This document shows positions 37,165 to 46,827 of a DNA stretch of 64,000 bases, in pieces. The stretch spans positions 160,644-224,643 of the forward strand of contig CAVZTA010000016.1 of assembly GCA_963778025.1 (NCBI GenBank), written 5' to 3'. The stretch is from CAVZTA01 sp963778025. Lineage in GTDB: Bacteria; Chloroflexota; Limnocylindria; Limnocylindrales; CSP1-4. Made by a program: the position numbers and the translations under genes. The first letter of the stretch is position 1. Every line of letters starts with the position of its first letter. Below the pieces are notes generated by a model. It was given only the letters and a program-made list of their open reading frames with translations. It did not search any database and was not told where the DNA came from.

Positions 37165-40100
37165 GCGACGCTCGGCCCGCCGAGGCGCCGAAGCGCGATG
37201 GTCGCCGGTCCGCCCTCCAGCTGGACCGTGGCGCGGGATGCGTCGTCGGGACCATCGCTCGCCGCCAACGTGTCGGCGAGGACCTCCGCGGCGACCGTCG
37301 GGAGCAGCGCGGCGACCTCGGGGGTCAACCCCGCCACCCACAGGTCGATCCGGTCGTCCAGCTCCAGCCCGGCCTCCTTGCGAAGGTCCTGGATGGCGCG
37401 CTGCAGCTCACGGGCATCGCCCTCGGCACGCAGGGCGGGCGTCAGCGTCGTGTCGATGACCGCGACCAGGCCCTCGTCGTGGGCGACGGCCGTGCCTTCG
37501 CGGGGCGAGGCCTGGATCTCGACCTCGTCCGGCGCGAGCGTCTCCCCGGCCAGCGTCACCGAACCATCGGGGTGGATCTCGACCGACCCTTCCCGGGCCG
37601 CCGCCATCACCGCCGGGATCCTCGCCCCGAGGCGCTTGCCCACCTTGGGCAGGAGGACCTTCACGCGACGGTCGACCAGCTCCGATCCGTCACCGATGAG
37701 CTCGACGGCCTTGACGTTCGCCTCGACCGCGATGAGCTCGAGCAGCCCTTCGGCGCGGAGCGCCTCGGCGCCGGCCTCCCCGGCCGGGACCGCGAGCCAC
37801 AGCCGAGCGAGCGGCTGGCGGACCTTGAGACCGGCCTGGCCGCGCAACGTGCGCACGAGGTCGACCGCCCGTCGCGCGGTCGCGACGGCGCCCTCCAGGC
37901 GGGCATCGAGCAGCGAGGCCAGCTCCGCCGCGGGGGCCTTCGTGAGGTGGACCGAGTCGGGTGCCTCGGCGCCCACCTCCACGACGAGGTTCCGGTACAT
38001 CGCGTCGGTCAGGAACGGGAGGATCGGCGCCATCACGCGGGCGAGCGCGACGAGCGCCGCGTGGAGCGTCGCGAAGGCCGCGTCGCGCTCGGCGCCCGTG
38101 CCCCGCGACATCCGCTTGCGTGACAGCCGCAGGTACCACGTCGAGAGGTCGTCGATGAACCGACCGATGTGGCGCGTCGCCAGCTCGGCGTCGTACTCGC
38201 GCAGGCGCGCCTCGACGTCCGCGGCGGTCGCCGCCGCCCGGGACAGGATCCAGCGGTCCAGCGCCGGGCGCTCCTCGACGGGCGGATCGCCCGGGCCCGG
38301 CGTCCACCCGGCGAGCCGCGCATAGCCGACCAGGAACGCGTACACGTTCCAGAGGACCAGCAGCTCGCGACGCGCCTCGTCGGCGGCGTGCCAGCCGAAC
38401 CGGATGTTGTCCTCCGGCCGCGCCGACGCGAACAGCCAGCGCATGACGTCGACGCCCATGCGATCGGCCGCCTCGTCGAACTCGATCGCGTTGCCCCAGC
38501 TCTTGTGCATCGGCCGCCCGTCCTCGCCGAACACCAGGGCGTAGCCGAAGAGGTTGAGGAACGGCGGCTCGCGACGGAGCACGGTGCCCATCGCGAGCAT
38601 CGCGTAGAACCAGTTGCGGAACTGTCCGGGGAAGCTCTCGGTGACGAAGTCGGCCGGATACCACGTCGCCCAGTAGTCGGGCCGCTCGCGGAAGTGGAGC
38701 GTCGAGAAGGGCACGATGCCCGCGTCGAGCCACGGGTTGCCGACGTCGGCGATGCGCGACACCGGCTCACCGCACGATGAGCAGGCGATCTTCACCTCGT
38801 CCACGTACGGCCGATGCGGCGTGTGGCCCTCGAACGCCTCCCAGCCCGAGATCGCGCGCTCGCGGAGCTCCTCGCGTCCGCCGATGACGTCGAACGAGCC
38901 GCACGCCTCGCAGGCATAGATCGGGAGCGCGAGGCCGTAGTAGCGCTTCTTGGAGATCATCCAGTCGCGCATGTTCAGCAGCCAGTCGAGCTCGCGCTCG
39001 TAGCCGAACGACGGGTACCAGGTGATCCTGTCGACCACCTCCATGATCTGGTAGCGAAGGCTGGCCTCGATCTCGTCCTTCGTCAGCTGGTCGCGCGGCT
39101 TGTCGTACACCGGGCCCATCGTGATGAACCACTCGTCGACCAGCCGGAACAGCAGCGGCGTGTTGCACCGCCAGCAGTGGGGGTAGCGATGCGAGTACGG
39201 CTCCAGGTGATAGAACAGCCCACGCCGCTCGAGGTCATCGACGATCGCCTGGGTCACCGCCGGCGCCTCACGGCCGGAAAGCCAGCCGAAGCCCGGGTAG
39301 TAGACGCCGTCCTCGTCGATGGGGCCGATGATCGGCAGGCCCAGCGCCGTGCCCAGCTGGTAGTCCTCGGCACCCGCTCCAGGGGCGATGTGGACGATGC
39401 CCGTGCCTTCGTCCTCGCCGACCTCATCCCAGGCCACGATGCGATGCTCGTAGCCGGGACCCGCCGTGCCGCCTTCCGCGAACGCCGTCCTGACGGCCTC
39501 GAGGTCGTCGAACGGCCCGCTGTAGCGCCAGCCCACGAGCTCGTGTCCGGGCCGTTCCTCGAGCACCTCGAACGGCCCGCGGAGGGCGACCTTGAGGCGC
39601 GCCTTGGCCAGCCAGAACGTCGCCGTCGCCCTGCCGTACGCGGACATAGGCGAGGTCTTCGCCGACCGCAGCCGCGACGTTCGCGGCCAGCGTCCACGGC
39701 GTGGTGGTCCACACCAGGAGCGACTCGCCCGCATGGCCCGGCTCGACCAGCGGGAAGCGGACCGTGAGTCCGGGATCCTCGCGGTCCTGGTAGCCCTCGT
39801 TCATCTCCATCTGGGACAGGCCGGTCCCGCAGCGCGGGCACCACGGCATCGAGTCGTGGCCCTTGCGGATCCAGCCGCGCCGGTGGCACTCGGCGAGGAA
39901 CCCCCAGATGAGGTCGTTGTTCTCGTTGCTGAACGTGAAGTAGCTGCCGCCCAGCTCGGGCATGCCCAGGCGTCCGACGATCATCTCGACGGTGTCGGTC
40001 ACCGGGCCCTCGGGCCCCTCGACGGTGATGACCTGCGACGGGTCCTCGGCCATGAGGTCACGCAGCCGGCGCAGCTCATCGGGATCGTTCCAGTCCATCC

Positions 40101-40527
40101 AGTAGCCGAGCCGGATGCTCTGCTCGGTCTGGCGCGCGGCGTACGTGAGCACGCGCTGCTTGCACAGGCTGACGAAGGGAGCGATCCCGAACGCCTCGAT
40201 GTCGCGCTTGGTCCGGAAGTTCAGCTCGCGCTCGACGTTGACCTCGACCCACAGGCCCTGGCAGTCGAAGCCGTTCTGGAAGCGCTCGTCCTCGCCCAGC
40301 ATCGCGTGGAAGCGCTGGTAGAGGTCCTTGTACATCCGGCCCCAGGCGTGATGGACGCCCATCGGGTTGTTGGCCGTGATCGGCCCGTCCAGGAACGACC
40401 ACGTGGGCCCGCCCGCGTTCTGCGCACGGAGGCGGGCGAACGTGCGCCGCTCCGTCCACTCCCGGAGGAGCTCCTTCTCCTGCGCGACGAAGTCCTCGGT
40501 GGTCCGCGCGGTGACCGGTCGGAACAT
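37161..40527 (-). CDS. ileS: Isoleucyl-tRNA synthetase with GVHH signature, frame interrupted once
   Basis: About 1121 residues from the ATG at 40527. The class-I signature HIGH is replaced: 'NPMGVHHAWGR', residues G57-V58-H59-H60. The KMSKS loop is 'RPMHKSWGN'. Editing-domain features ('LLVWTTTPWTLAANVAAAVG', 'GTGIVHIAPGAGAEDYQLG') are present, as are two zinc-like Cys sites ('CWRC', 'CEAC...CSSC'), a catalytic core and an anticodon-binding C-terminus. One shift at ~39619-39629 is fixed by removing one G ('GDATFWLAK'). Ile specificity is inferred from editing-domain sequence, length and the ileS-lspA linkage. Confidence 0.9.
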
Positions 40528-40548
40528 CGGCCTCAGGCCGGACGTCCT

Positions 40549-40567
40549 CCGTCGCGATGCGCGACGG
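40549..40567 (-). promoter_or_regulatory. Hairpin in the ileS 5' leader
   Basis: A 7-bp perfect stem CCGTCGC/GCGACGG with a 5-base loop lies 22 bases upstream of the ileS ATG. I found no T-box sequence (AGGGTGGNACCGCG) in the 180-base divergent region, so T-box control is not supported. Confidence 0.35.
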
Positions 40568-40692
40568 ACCGGACGACGGGCGGGAGGGACAGCAGGCGGG
40601 GCATCGGACCTCGGCAACGCGCGACGGGCACGGCGGACGAACGGCCCAGCCGGGCCGACCGGCCCAGGCAGGGGCTCCGACAGGGTTCCGAG

Positions 40693-40698
40693 TATCCT
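40693..40698 (+). promoter_or_regulatory. -10 element of the LCP gene
   Basis: TATCCT on the plus strand (AGTATCCT), ending 8 bases before the ATG at 40707, again implying a near-leaderless transcript. Confidence 0.45.
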
Positions 40699-40706
40699 AC
40701 CCCGCG

Positions 40707-42530
40707 ATGCAGGCCCCGCAGGGACCTCGGCCGCGGACGCGATCGGCGTTCGCCGCTGCGTTCCTCTCCTTGATCTTCCCCGGACTCGGTCAGGCGTACG
40801 CCGGCGCGCCGATGCGCGCCATCGCGTTCGCCGCTCCGCCATTGCTGGCGCTCGCGCTGCTCGGCGGCGTCGTCATCCGGACGGACCGGCTGGAGCTGAT
40901 GGGCTTCGTCATCCAGCCCGACATCCTGTGGGCCATCTTCGTCGTCAACATCGGCTTCGCCATCTACCGCATCGTCGCCGTCATCGACGCGTGGCGCGTG
41001 GCGCACTACCTCAACGAGGTCGACGCGTCGGGGAGCGGCCGGCTCGGCCGTTCGCGACTGCCGCTCAGCCCGATCTCCGTCGCGGGCATGGGCGCCGTGA
41101 TCCTCGTCCTGCTGGGCGGGCACGTCGCGGTCGCGAAGTACGACCAGCTGGCGATGGACTTCACCGGCTGCCTGTTCACGGACGAATCCACCGCGACCTG
41201 CGACGACGCCTCGGCGTCCGAGGAGCCCTCGGAGAGCGTGGTCCCGGTCCCGACCGACGCGGCGCCGTCCGCGACGGAGTTCGTCCCGACGCCCATCGCG
41301 GAGCCCAGCGGCACGCCCATCCCCGATGCGACCATCCCGCCCTGGGACGGCAACGAGGTCCTGAACGTCCTGCTCGTCGGGTCGGACCAGCGTCCCCAGG
41401 AGGGCACCTACAACACCGACACGATGATCGTGCTGTCGATCGACCCCAAGACGAAACGCACCGCGATGTTCCAGCTGCCTCGGGACTCCGCGAACCTCCC
41501 CGTGCCGCCGCAGGCGCGCAGCTTCTGGGGCAGTACGTACAACGCGAAGGTCAACAGCTGGTTCACGGCCAACCGGAACAAGCAGACGCTGTGGCCCGGC
41601 AACACCGCCGACAAGCGCGGCTTCGCCGCCCTCAAGGCGATGCTCGGCAACCTCTACGGCCTCGACATCAAGTACTACGTGGAGGTCAACTTCCAGGGCT
41701 TCCGCAAGACGGTCGACGCGCTCGGCGGCCTCAATGTCAACGTCCAGGCTCCGGTGTCCGACGACCGCTACCCGGACGAGCTGGGCAACCTCCGACGGCT
41801 GTACATCCCGGCCGGGCCGCAGCACATGACCGGGACCCAGGCGCTCGCCTATGCGCGTTCGCGCCACACGACGGACGACTTCGATCGTGGCCGGCGCCAG
41901 CAGCGCGTGCTGCTCTCGCTTCGGGAGCAGGCCGACATCCCGCTGATCGTGTCGAAGCTGCCCGAACTCGTGCAGATCCTCAAGGGATCGATCCACACCG
42001 ACCTCCCGCCCAAGTTGCTGCCGAAGCTCCTCGGTCTGGCCAACGGTCTCGACACGCGCAACCTCCGGTCGTACGTGTTCACGCCGTCCTACTACGCGAC
42101 GCAGTACCTCCAGTCCGAGATCGGCTACAAGATCGTGCCCAACGTCGACCGCATCCGGCGCGCGGTCGCGGCGGCGTTCAAGGGTGACGCGAAGCTGGAG
42201 GACCGCCGCGAGCTCCTGGGCTCGGAGGACGCGCAGGTCTGGGTGGTCAACGGGACCGGCCAGAATGCCCAGGCCACCGACATCGCCGGCTACCTGCTCT
42301 ACAACGGGGTCGGCGCGTCGGCGCCCAACCAGCGGGTCCAGCAGCGGCCGCAGGACACGCGCATCGTCGTCTACAACGGCGCGGAGACGAAGCTCACGGC
42401 GACGCTCGCCTACCTGCAGTCGGTGTTCAAGGTGACGCCGACGATCGCGACCGATCCGAAGATCGCGGCCGATATCGTCATCACGACCGGCGCACGGACG
42501 CCGGATCTCCAGGCGCCCAGCGCCGGTTGA
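40707..42530 (+). CDS. LytR-CpsA-Psr (LCP) family protein with polytopic N-terminus and LytR_C domain
   Basis: 607 residues. LCP enzymes transfer glycopolymers from lipid carriers to the cell wall. The first ~140 residues carry about four hydrophobic segments (including 'FPGLGQAYAGAPMRAIAF' and 'LWAIFVVNIGFAIYRIVAV'), more than the single anchor usual for LCPs. A Ser/Pro-rich spacer with two Cys follows. The LCP domain shows 'LNVLLVGSDQR', 'DTMIVLSIDPKT', 'QLPRDS', 'VDALGGL', 'TGTQALAYARSR' and 'DDFDRGRRQQ'. A LytR_C domain (from ~505, 'VWVVNGTGQ') ends the protein. ATG chosen after the -10; divergent from ileS. Confidence 0.88.
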   Translation: MQAPQGPRPRTRSAFAAAFLSLIFPGLGQAYAGAPMRAIAFAAPPLLALALLGGVVIRTDRLELMGFVIQPDILWAIFVVNIGFAIYRIVAVIDAWRVAHYLNEVDASGSGRLGRSRLPLSPISVAGMGAVILVLLGGHVAVAKYDQLAMDFTGCLFTDESTATCDDASASEEPSESVVPVPTDAAPSATEFVPTPIAEPSGTPIPDATIPPWDGNEVLNVLLVGSDQRPQEGTYNTDTMIVLSIDPKTKRTAMFQLPRDSANLPVPPQARSFWGSTYNAKVNSWFTANRNKQTLWPGNTADKRGFAALKAMLGNLYGLDIKYYVEVNFQGFRKTVDALGGLNVNVQAPVSDDRYPDELGNLRRLYIPAGPQHMTGTQALAYARSRHTTDDFDRGRRQQRVLLSLREQADIPLIVSKLPELVQILKGSIHTDLPPKLLPKLLGLANGLDTRNLRSYVFTPSYYATQYLQSEIGYKIVPNVDRIRRAVAAAFKGDAKLEDRRELLGSEDAQVWVVNGTGQNAQATDIAGYLLYNGVGASAPNQRVQQRPQDTRIVVYNGAETKLTATLAYLQSVFKVTPTIATDPKIAADIVITTGARTPDLQAPSAG

Positions 42531-42575
42531 GGTCGCGCCCGGGGCCCGTGGCGCTGCGCGTGCGCCCCCCGGCTG

Positions 42576-43559
42576 TCAGCGGCTCTTCGTGAGCCAGCCC
42601 TGGTACTGCGGCAGGTTCCCGCGCACCGCGGCGAAGTAGCGGTCGTGCATCAGCCGCCCGATGGGCCCGATGCGGCCGTCGCCCACCGCGCGATGGTCGA
42701 CCTCGATGACCGGCGAGATCTGGACGCCCGTGCCGCACAGGAACAGCTCGTCACAGACGTACAGCTCGCTGCGATCGATCGACCGGATCTCGACGGGGAT
42801 CCCGGCGTCCTGCGCCAGCTGGACGATCGCCTTGCGCGTGACGCCCTCGAGGATGTCGTCGGACACGGGCGGCGTCAGGATCGTGCCGTCGCGGACGACG
42901 AACAGGTTGGCCGCGCTCGCCTCGGACGCATGGCCGTCGGGGGTCAGGACCAGCGCCTCGTCGAAGCCATTGAGCTCCGCCTCGGACTTCTGGAAGGCCA
43001 TGTTCACGTACCCGCCGACGATCTTGCCGCGTGCCGGCAGCGCCTCGTCGGCATTCCGGCGCCACGACGACGTCATGAGCCGGACGCCCTTCTCGGTGTC
43101 GATGTAGTTCCCGAACGGCACGGTGATCACGTACAGCTCGTGCTCGAGGTGGTGGAGGCGGACGCCGATCGCCTTCGTGCTCTTGTAGAGCGAGGGGCGG
43201 ATGTACACGTCCTCGCGGAAGGCGTTCCGGCGGACCGTCTCGAGGATGATGTCCGTGAGCTGCTCGGTCGACGGGACGTCGTCCATGAGCAGGATCCGCG
43301 CCGACTGCCGGATGCGCTCCACATGCTCCTTGAGGAACAGGATGTAGAGCTGCTCGTGCTCGGCGTTCCAGTAGCCGCGGATGCCCTCGAAGGTCGCGGT
43401 CCCGTACATGAACGCGTGGGTCATGATGCTGACCTTCGCGTCCCGCATCGGGACCCAGCCGCCCTCGAAGTACGTGACCAGGTCCTCGACCGCGCGCGCC
43501 GGGGCGGCTGCCGCGGCGGCGGCGTCGGTCGGGGCGTCGGACGACTTCTGGGTCAGCAT
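42576..43559 (-). CDS. ilvE: Branched-chain amino acid aminotransferase (fold-type IV PLP enzyme)
   Basis: 327 residues. It transfers amino groups between glutamate and branched-chain 2-oxo acids. PLP-binding Lys is K179 in 'PARGKIVGGYVN'. Other family marks are 'FEGGWVPMRDAKVSI', 'GTATFEGIRGY', 'YIRPSLYKS', 'GFDEALVL', 'ASEASAANLFVV' and 'VCDELFLCGTG'. Sequence favours BCAT over D-amino-acid aminotransferase or aminodeoxychorismate lyase, but substrate is inferred. A strong -10 lies ~60 bases upstream. The gene converges on the LCP gene. Confidence 0.92.
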   Translation of the reverse strand: MLTQKSSDAPTDAAAAAAAPARAVEDLVTYFEGGWVPMRDAKVSIMTHAFMYGTATFEGIRGYWNAEHEQLYILFLKEHVERIRQSARILLMDDVPSTEQLTDIILETVRRNAFREDVYIRPSLYKSTKAIGVRLHHLEHELYVITVPFGNYIDTEKGVRLMTSSWRRNADEALPARGKIVGGYVNMAFQKSEAELNGFDEALVLTPDGHASEASAANLFVVRDGTILTPPVSDDILEGVTRKAIVQLAQDAGIPVEIRSIDRSELYVCDELFLCGTGVQISPVIEVDHRAVGDGRIGPIGRLMHDRYFAAVRGNLPQYQGWLTKSR

Positions 43560-43621
43560 CGGCGGCTCCGCTCAGGTCGGCGCGACCCGGGGCCGCGCGA
43601 AGGGTCCGGCAAGGTCGGGCG

Positions 43622-43630
43622 AGTCTAGCA
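43622..43630 (-). promoter_or_regulatory. Extended -10 promoter of ilvE
   Basis: The minus strand reads TGCTAGACT within CCCGTGCTAGACTC. The same 14 bases occur upstream of rpsF. Confidence 0.6.
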
Positions 43631-43685
43631 CGGGCCCCATCCCGGGCCGACCGGCCGACGGTCCTCCATGTGGCCTCTCGACCGG

Positions 43686-44744
43686 CTAGATCACGCCCGC
43701 CAGCGCCAGCCCGACCAGGGCGAGGTAGGCGAGGTAGAAGACGCCGCCGACCAGCAGATGCTGCCCTTTCAGCGACCCGCGACGGGCCATCGGGATGAAG
43801 ATGGCCGCGGTCGACGCGAACGCGATCCCGGCCGACGCGAACGCGATGATCGAATCCTCGGTCACGGCCCACGTGCTCGACGCGAACACCAGCGCGACGA
43901 CCGTCGGGATCGCCGACTGGAACACCATCGCGCCCGTGATGTTGCCCATCGAGAGCGTGTCCTTGTTCTGGCGGACCCAGATGATCGAGTTGAACTTCTC
44001 GGGCAGCTCGGTGGCGATGGGCGCGATGACCAGCGCCAGCAGCACCTCGTCGACGCCCAGCTGGTGCGCCAGATCCGTGACCGCCTCCACGAACACGAAG
44101 GCCCCGAGGACGATGCACGTGAGTGCGGCAAGCACCTGCACGTTCACGATGCGCAGGCTCGGCACGGTGGGATCCCGGCGATACGCGCGGCGGTCGAGCC
44201 GGCCGAAGCGCAGCGGGGCGAGGTCCCTGGCGTCGACCTCGGCATCGGCTTCGAAGTGTGCCTTGACGTACCAGACGTACATGCCGATGAGCACGACGGC
44301 CGCGAGCCACTTGAGGACTGGCGGGTCCATCGGCGGCAGGAACGCGGCGCCGACGGCCACGGTGTAGCCGAACACGAAGTACCGGATGTCGTGCGTCAGG
44401 ACGTGCGTGTCGACGGGCATCGTGTCGCGCGTCGCGCGGCGACGGCGGAAGCCCAGCACACCGACGCCGGTGACGAACATCGCGAGCGTCGAGAGCATGA
44501 ACGGCGCACCCAGGATGGCGCCCACCCCGACCGCGTCCGTCGCCGCCCCGCCGCCGGCGAAGCCGATGGCGATGATCGGGATCATCGTCTCGGGCAGGGC
44601 CGTGCCGACCGCCGCGAGGACCGAGCCGACCGCTCCCTCCGCGAGCTGGAGCTTCCGGCCGAACCACTCGATGCCGTTGGTGAACAGCTCGGCGCCGATG
44701 AGGATGATCACCAGCGCCCCGAACAGGATGAGGACGTCGAGCAT
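43686..44744 (-). CDS. CaCA-family cation (sodium/calcium) exchanger
   Basis: 352 residues with about ten TM segments in two inverted halves. The paired alpha-repeat motifs are 'SVLAAVGTALPETMIPIIA' in the first half and 'LVIAPIATELPEKFNSIIW' in the second, each with the Glu used for ion binding. The hydrophilic loop between halves ('HFEADAEVDARDL') is acidic. It probably exchanges Ca2+ for H+ or Na+; the ion is inferred. It is last in an operon with TauE and DUF1634 genes, joined by a one-base overlap. Confidence 0.88.
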   Translation of the reverse strand: MLDVLILFGALVIILIGAELFTNGIEWFGRKLQLAEGAVGSVLAAVGTALPETMIPIIAIGFAGGGAATDAVGVGAILGAPFMLSTLAMFVTGVGVLGFRRRRATRDTMPVDTHVLTHDIRYFVFGYTVAVGAAFLPPMDPPVLKWLAAVVLIGMYVWYVKAHFEADAEVDARDLAPLRFGRLDRRAYRRDPTVPSLRIVNVQVLAALTCIVLGAFVFVEAVTDLAHQLGVDEVLLALVIAPIATELPEKFNSIIWVRQNKDTLSMGNITGAMVFQSAIPTVVALVFASSTWAVTEDSIIAFASAGIAFASTAAIFIPMARRGSLKGQHLLVGGVFYLAYLALVGLALAGVI

Positions 44745-45133
44745 CAGGCGAGCTCCGCCTGGACCAGCACGACCGAGGCGGTGAGCACGATCAGCACCGC
44801 GATGGCGATGGCCGCCATCCGCCGGTCACCGGCGCGCGCGAAGGCGACCGCCGAGATCGCCACCCGCGTCACGGGCAGCGCCATCAGCACCAGGATCCCC
44901 GCCCACAGGAAGCCGGTCGCCCGGAGCGCGAGGACGTCACCCGCGAGCGCCACGGGATCGAAGGGCGCCGAGGGCGTCGTCAACGGGTCCACGCCGCTCG
45001 CGAGCATGAGGACGATGCCCACGGCGAGCAGCGCGACGCCGAGGTACGTGCCGAGCACGAGCAGGCGGGCGATGAGGAGCTCGAGACGCTCTCGGTCGTC
45101 GGTCATGGCGTCGGCGCCGGCGGCGTGCGTCAC
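44744..45133 (-). CDS. DUF1634 membrane protein
   Basis: 129 residues with three TM helices ('LLVLGTYLGVALLAVGIVLML', 'ATGFLWAGILVLMALPVTR', 'MAAIAIAVLIVLTASVVLV'). DUF1634 proteins are typically encoded next to TauE/SafE transporters, as here. The GTG at 45133 overlaps the tauE stop (GTGA); an internal ATG at codon 10 is an alternative. Likely a partner subunit of the transporter, but no activity is known. Confidence 0.82.
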   Translation of the reverse strand: MTHAAGADAMTDDRERLELLIARLLVLGTYLGVALLAVGIVLMLASGVDPLTTPSAPFDPVALAGDVLALRATGFLWAGILVLMALPVTRVAISAVAFARAGDRRMAAIAIAVLIVLTASVVLVQAELA

Positions 45134-45936
45134 GCCACACCGAGCGCGCGGCGGGCCATCTGGAAGGCGGTGTACGCGAGGACGATGACGAACAGCCAGC
45201 GCAGGTAGCGGACCTGGATCCGGTGGGCGGTCCGCGAGCCGACGCTCGCGCCGACGAAGACCCCGAGCGCGACAGGTCCTGCGACGTACGGGTCGATCTC
45301 GCCCCGCAGGAGGTAGATCACGGCGCCGGCGGTCGCGGTGATGCCGATCATCAGGTTGCTGGTGGCGGTCGCGACGCGCAGGGGGACGCCCATGACGAGG
45401 TTCATCGTCGGGACCTTGACGATGCCGCCGCCCACGCCGAGCAGCGCGGACACCACGCCCGCGAACGTCGAGCCGACCATCCCGCCCGGCAGGTTGTGGA
45501 CCGCGTAGCCCGGACCGCCCAGCGTGCCGAGGAAGCCCGCTGGCGGCGGCGTCGACACCGCGTCGGAGGAGGACTCGGCGGGCCGGCGGACCATCGTGAT
45601 CGCGACGTAGATCAGCAGCGCCGCGAACAGGCCGGCCAGGAGCTGCTCGTTCAGCAGGAACGCGATGAGACCTCCGACCAGGGCGCCGGTCGCGGTGAAC
45701 AGCTCCAGGACCATGCCCAGACGCAGGTTCGCGACGTGGCGCTGGAGATACACGCCCGCGGCCGCCGACGACGTGACGATGACCGACACGAGCGACACGG
45801 CGACCGCCTCGCGGAGCGGCAGCCCGAAGCCGAGGGTGAGGAGCGGGACGATGAGCACCCCGCCACCCAGGCCGAGCAGCGAGCCGAAGACCCCGGCGGC
45901 CACCCCGCCGGCCAGCATCAAGAGGCCCGGGATCAC
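45130..45936 (-). CDS. TauE/SafE-family anion (sulfite/organosulfonate) exporter
   Basis: 268 residues with about eight TM helices and the duplicated glycine-rich motif of the family: 'GVFGSLLGLGGGVLIVPLLTLGFGLPL' in the N-half and 'GVVSALLGVGGGIVKVPTMNLVMGVPL' in the C-half (quoted segments are interrupted repeats of the same pattern). Members move sulfite, sulfoacetate or related anions; the substrate here is unknown. First gene of the tauE-DUF1634-CaCA operon. Confidence 0.85.
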   Translation of the reverse strand: MIPGLLMLAGGVAAGVFGSLLGLGGGVLIVPLLTLGFGLPLREAVAVSLVSVIVTSSAAAGVYLQRHVANLRLGMVLELFTATGALVGGLIAFLLNEQLLAGLFAALLIYVAITMVRRPAESSSDAVSTPPPAGFLGTLGGPGYAVHNLPGGMVGSTFAGVVSALLGVGGGIVKVPTMNLVMGVPLRVATATSNLMIGITATAGAVIYLLRGEIDPYVAGPVALGVFVGASVGSRTAHRIQVRYLRWLFVIVLAYTAFQMARRALGVA

Positions 45937-46021
45937 CGCTCAGGCAGCCCGTGCGGACGCGAGCGCCGCAGCGGCCGACGCATCAGCGCCGCCGCACCAG
46001 ATCCGCCACACGAGCGGACCG

Positions 46022-46285
46022 TCAGGGGCGGAGGTGCTGCGGCGCGTACGGCAGCAGCGCCACGTGACGGGCTCGCTTCAGGGCGACCGCCAGCTGGCGC
46101 TGATGCCCGGCGCACGTGCCGGTCTTCCGGCGCGGCTCGATCTTCGCCCGCTCCGAGAGGTAGCGGCGGAGGCGGTTGACCTCCTTGTAGTCGATCGTGA
46201 CCGTCTTGTCGGCGCAGAAGGCACACACCTTCCGCCGACGCCGGTCGCGGTAGTAGTCGTCGCGCTTCTTGGACTTGGGGGGCAT
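46022..46285 (-). CDS. rpsR: 30S ribosomal protein bS18
   Basis: 87 residues with 'KVCAFCADKTVTIDYKEVNR', 'LRRYLSERAKIEPRRKTGTC' and 'HQRQLAVALKRARHVALLPY'. Cys21, Cys24, Cys58 and nearby His61 form the zinc-type (C+) site. It is third in rpsF-ssb-rpsR, 23 bases after ssb. Confidence 0.97.
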   Translation of the reverse strand: MPPKSKKRDDYYRDRRRRKVCAFCADKTVTIDYKEVNRLRRYLSERAKIEPRRKTGTCAGHQRQLAVALKRARHVALLPYAPQHLRP

Positions 46286-46308
46286 GGGTCAGGTCTCTCC
46301 GTGGGTGC

Positions 46309-46815
46309 TCAGAAGGGGAGGTCGTCGAGGTCGTCGGGCGCCGGCTGCGGGCCGCCACCACCGCCGCCACCGCCACCACCGGCGCCACCGCCGCCACCGC
46401 CTCGGGCGGGCGAGACGCCGCTGCCGCCGCCGAAGCCGCCGGACGGGGCGGTGAACCCGCCTCCCCCGTCGTCGTCGCGACCCTTCCGCTCGAAGGCGAT
46501 CACGTTGTCGGCGGTGATCTCGAGCGAGACCCCCTTGGTGCCGTCCTTGCGCTCGAACTCGCGGGTGCGGAACCGTCCCTCGACGAACACCCGGTTGCCC
46601 TTGCGGAACTGCTCTGCGGCGCGCTCGGCGCGATCGCCCCAGACCGTCACCCGGAACCAGTCGGTCGCCTCGTCCGACCACTCGCCGGTCGCCTGGTCGC
46701 GACTGCTGTGGGTGACGGCGACGCTGAACTCGGTGACCGGCCGGCCGCTCGGCGTATAGCGCATCTCGGGATCCCGTCCCAGGTTCCCGATGATCATCAC
46801 CTTGCTGAAGGCCAT
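46309..46815 (-). CDS. ssb: Single-stranded DNA-binding protein
   Basis: 168 residues. The OB-fold domain (1-~110) starts 'MAFSKVMIIGNLGRDPEMRY', with 'TDWFRVTVWGDRAERAAEQF' and 'GNRVFVEGRFRTREF'. A Gly-rich linker with runs of Gly follows. The acidic tip 'DDLDDLPF' is the conserved protein-interaction tail. Located between rpsF and rpsR as usual. The GC-rich poly-Gly stretch reads through without any frameshift. Confidence 0.97.
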   Translation of the reverse strand: MAFSKVMIIGNLGRDPEMRYTPSGRPVTEFSVAVTHSSRDQATGEWSDEATDWFRVTVWGDRAERAAEQFRKGNRVFVEGRFRTREFERKDGTKGVSLEITADNVIAFERKGRDDDGGGGFTAPSGGFGGGSGVSPARGGGGGGAGGGGGGGGGGPQPAPDDLDDLPF

Positions 46816-46827
46816 CGGACGTCTCCC

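Noticed and set aside
40525..40706. T-box riboswitch upstream of ileS
   Set aside because: The conserved T-box sequence and an anti-terminator are absent; only a simple hairpin is present.
46330..46420. Tandem GGN/CCN repeats in ssb as a repeat element
   Set aside because: They encode the poly-Gly linker common in SSB proteins.
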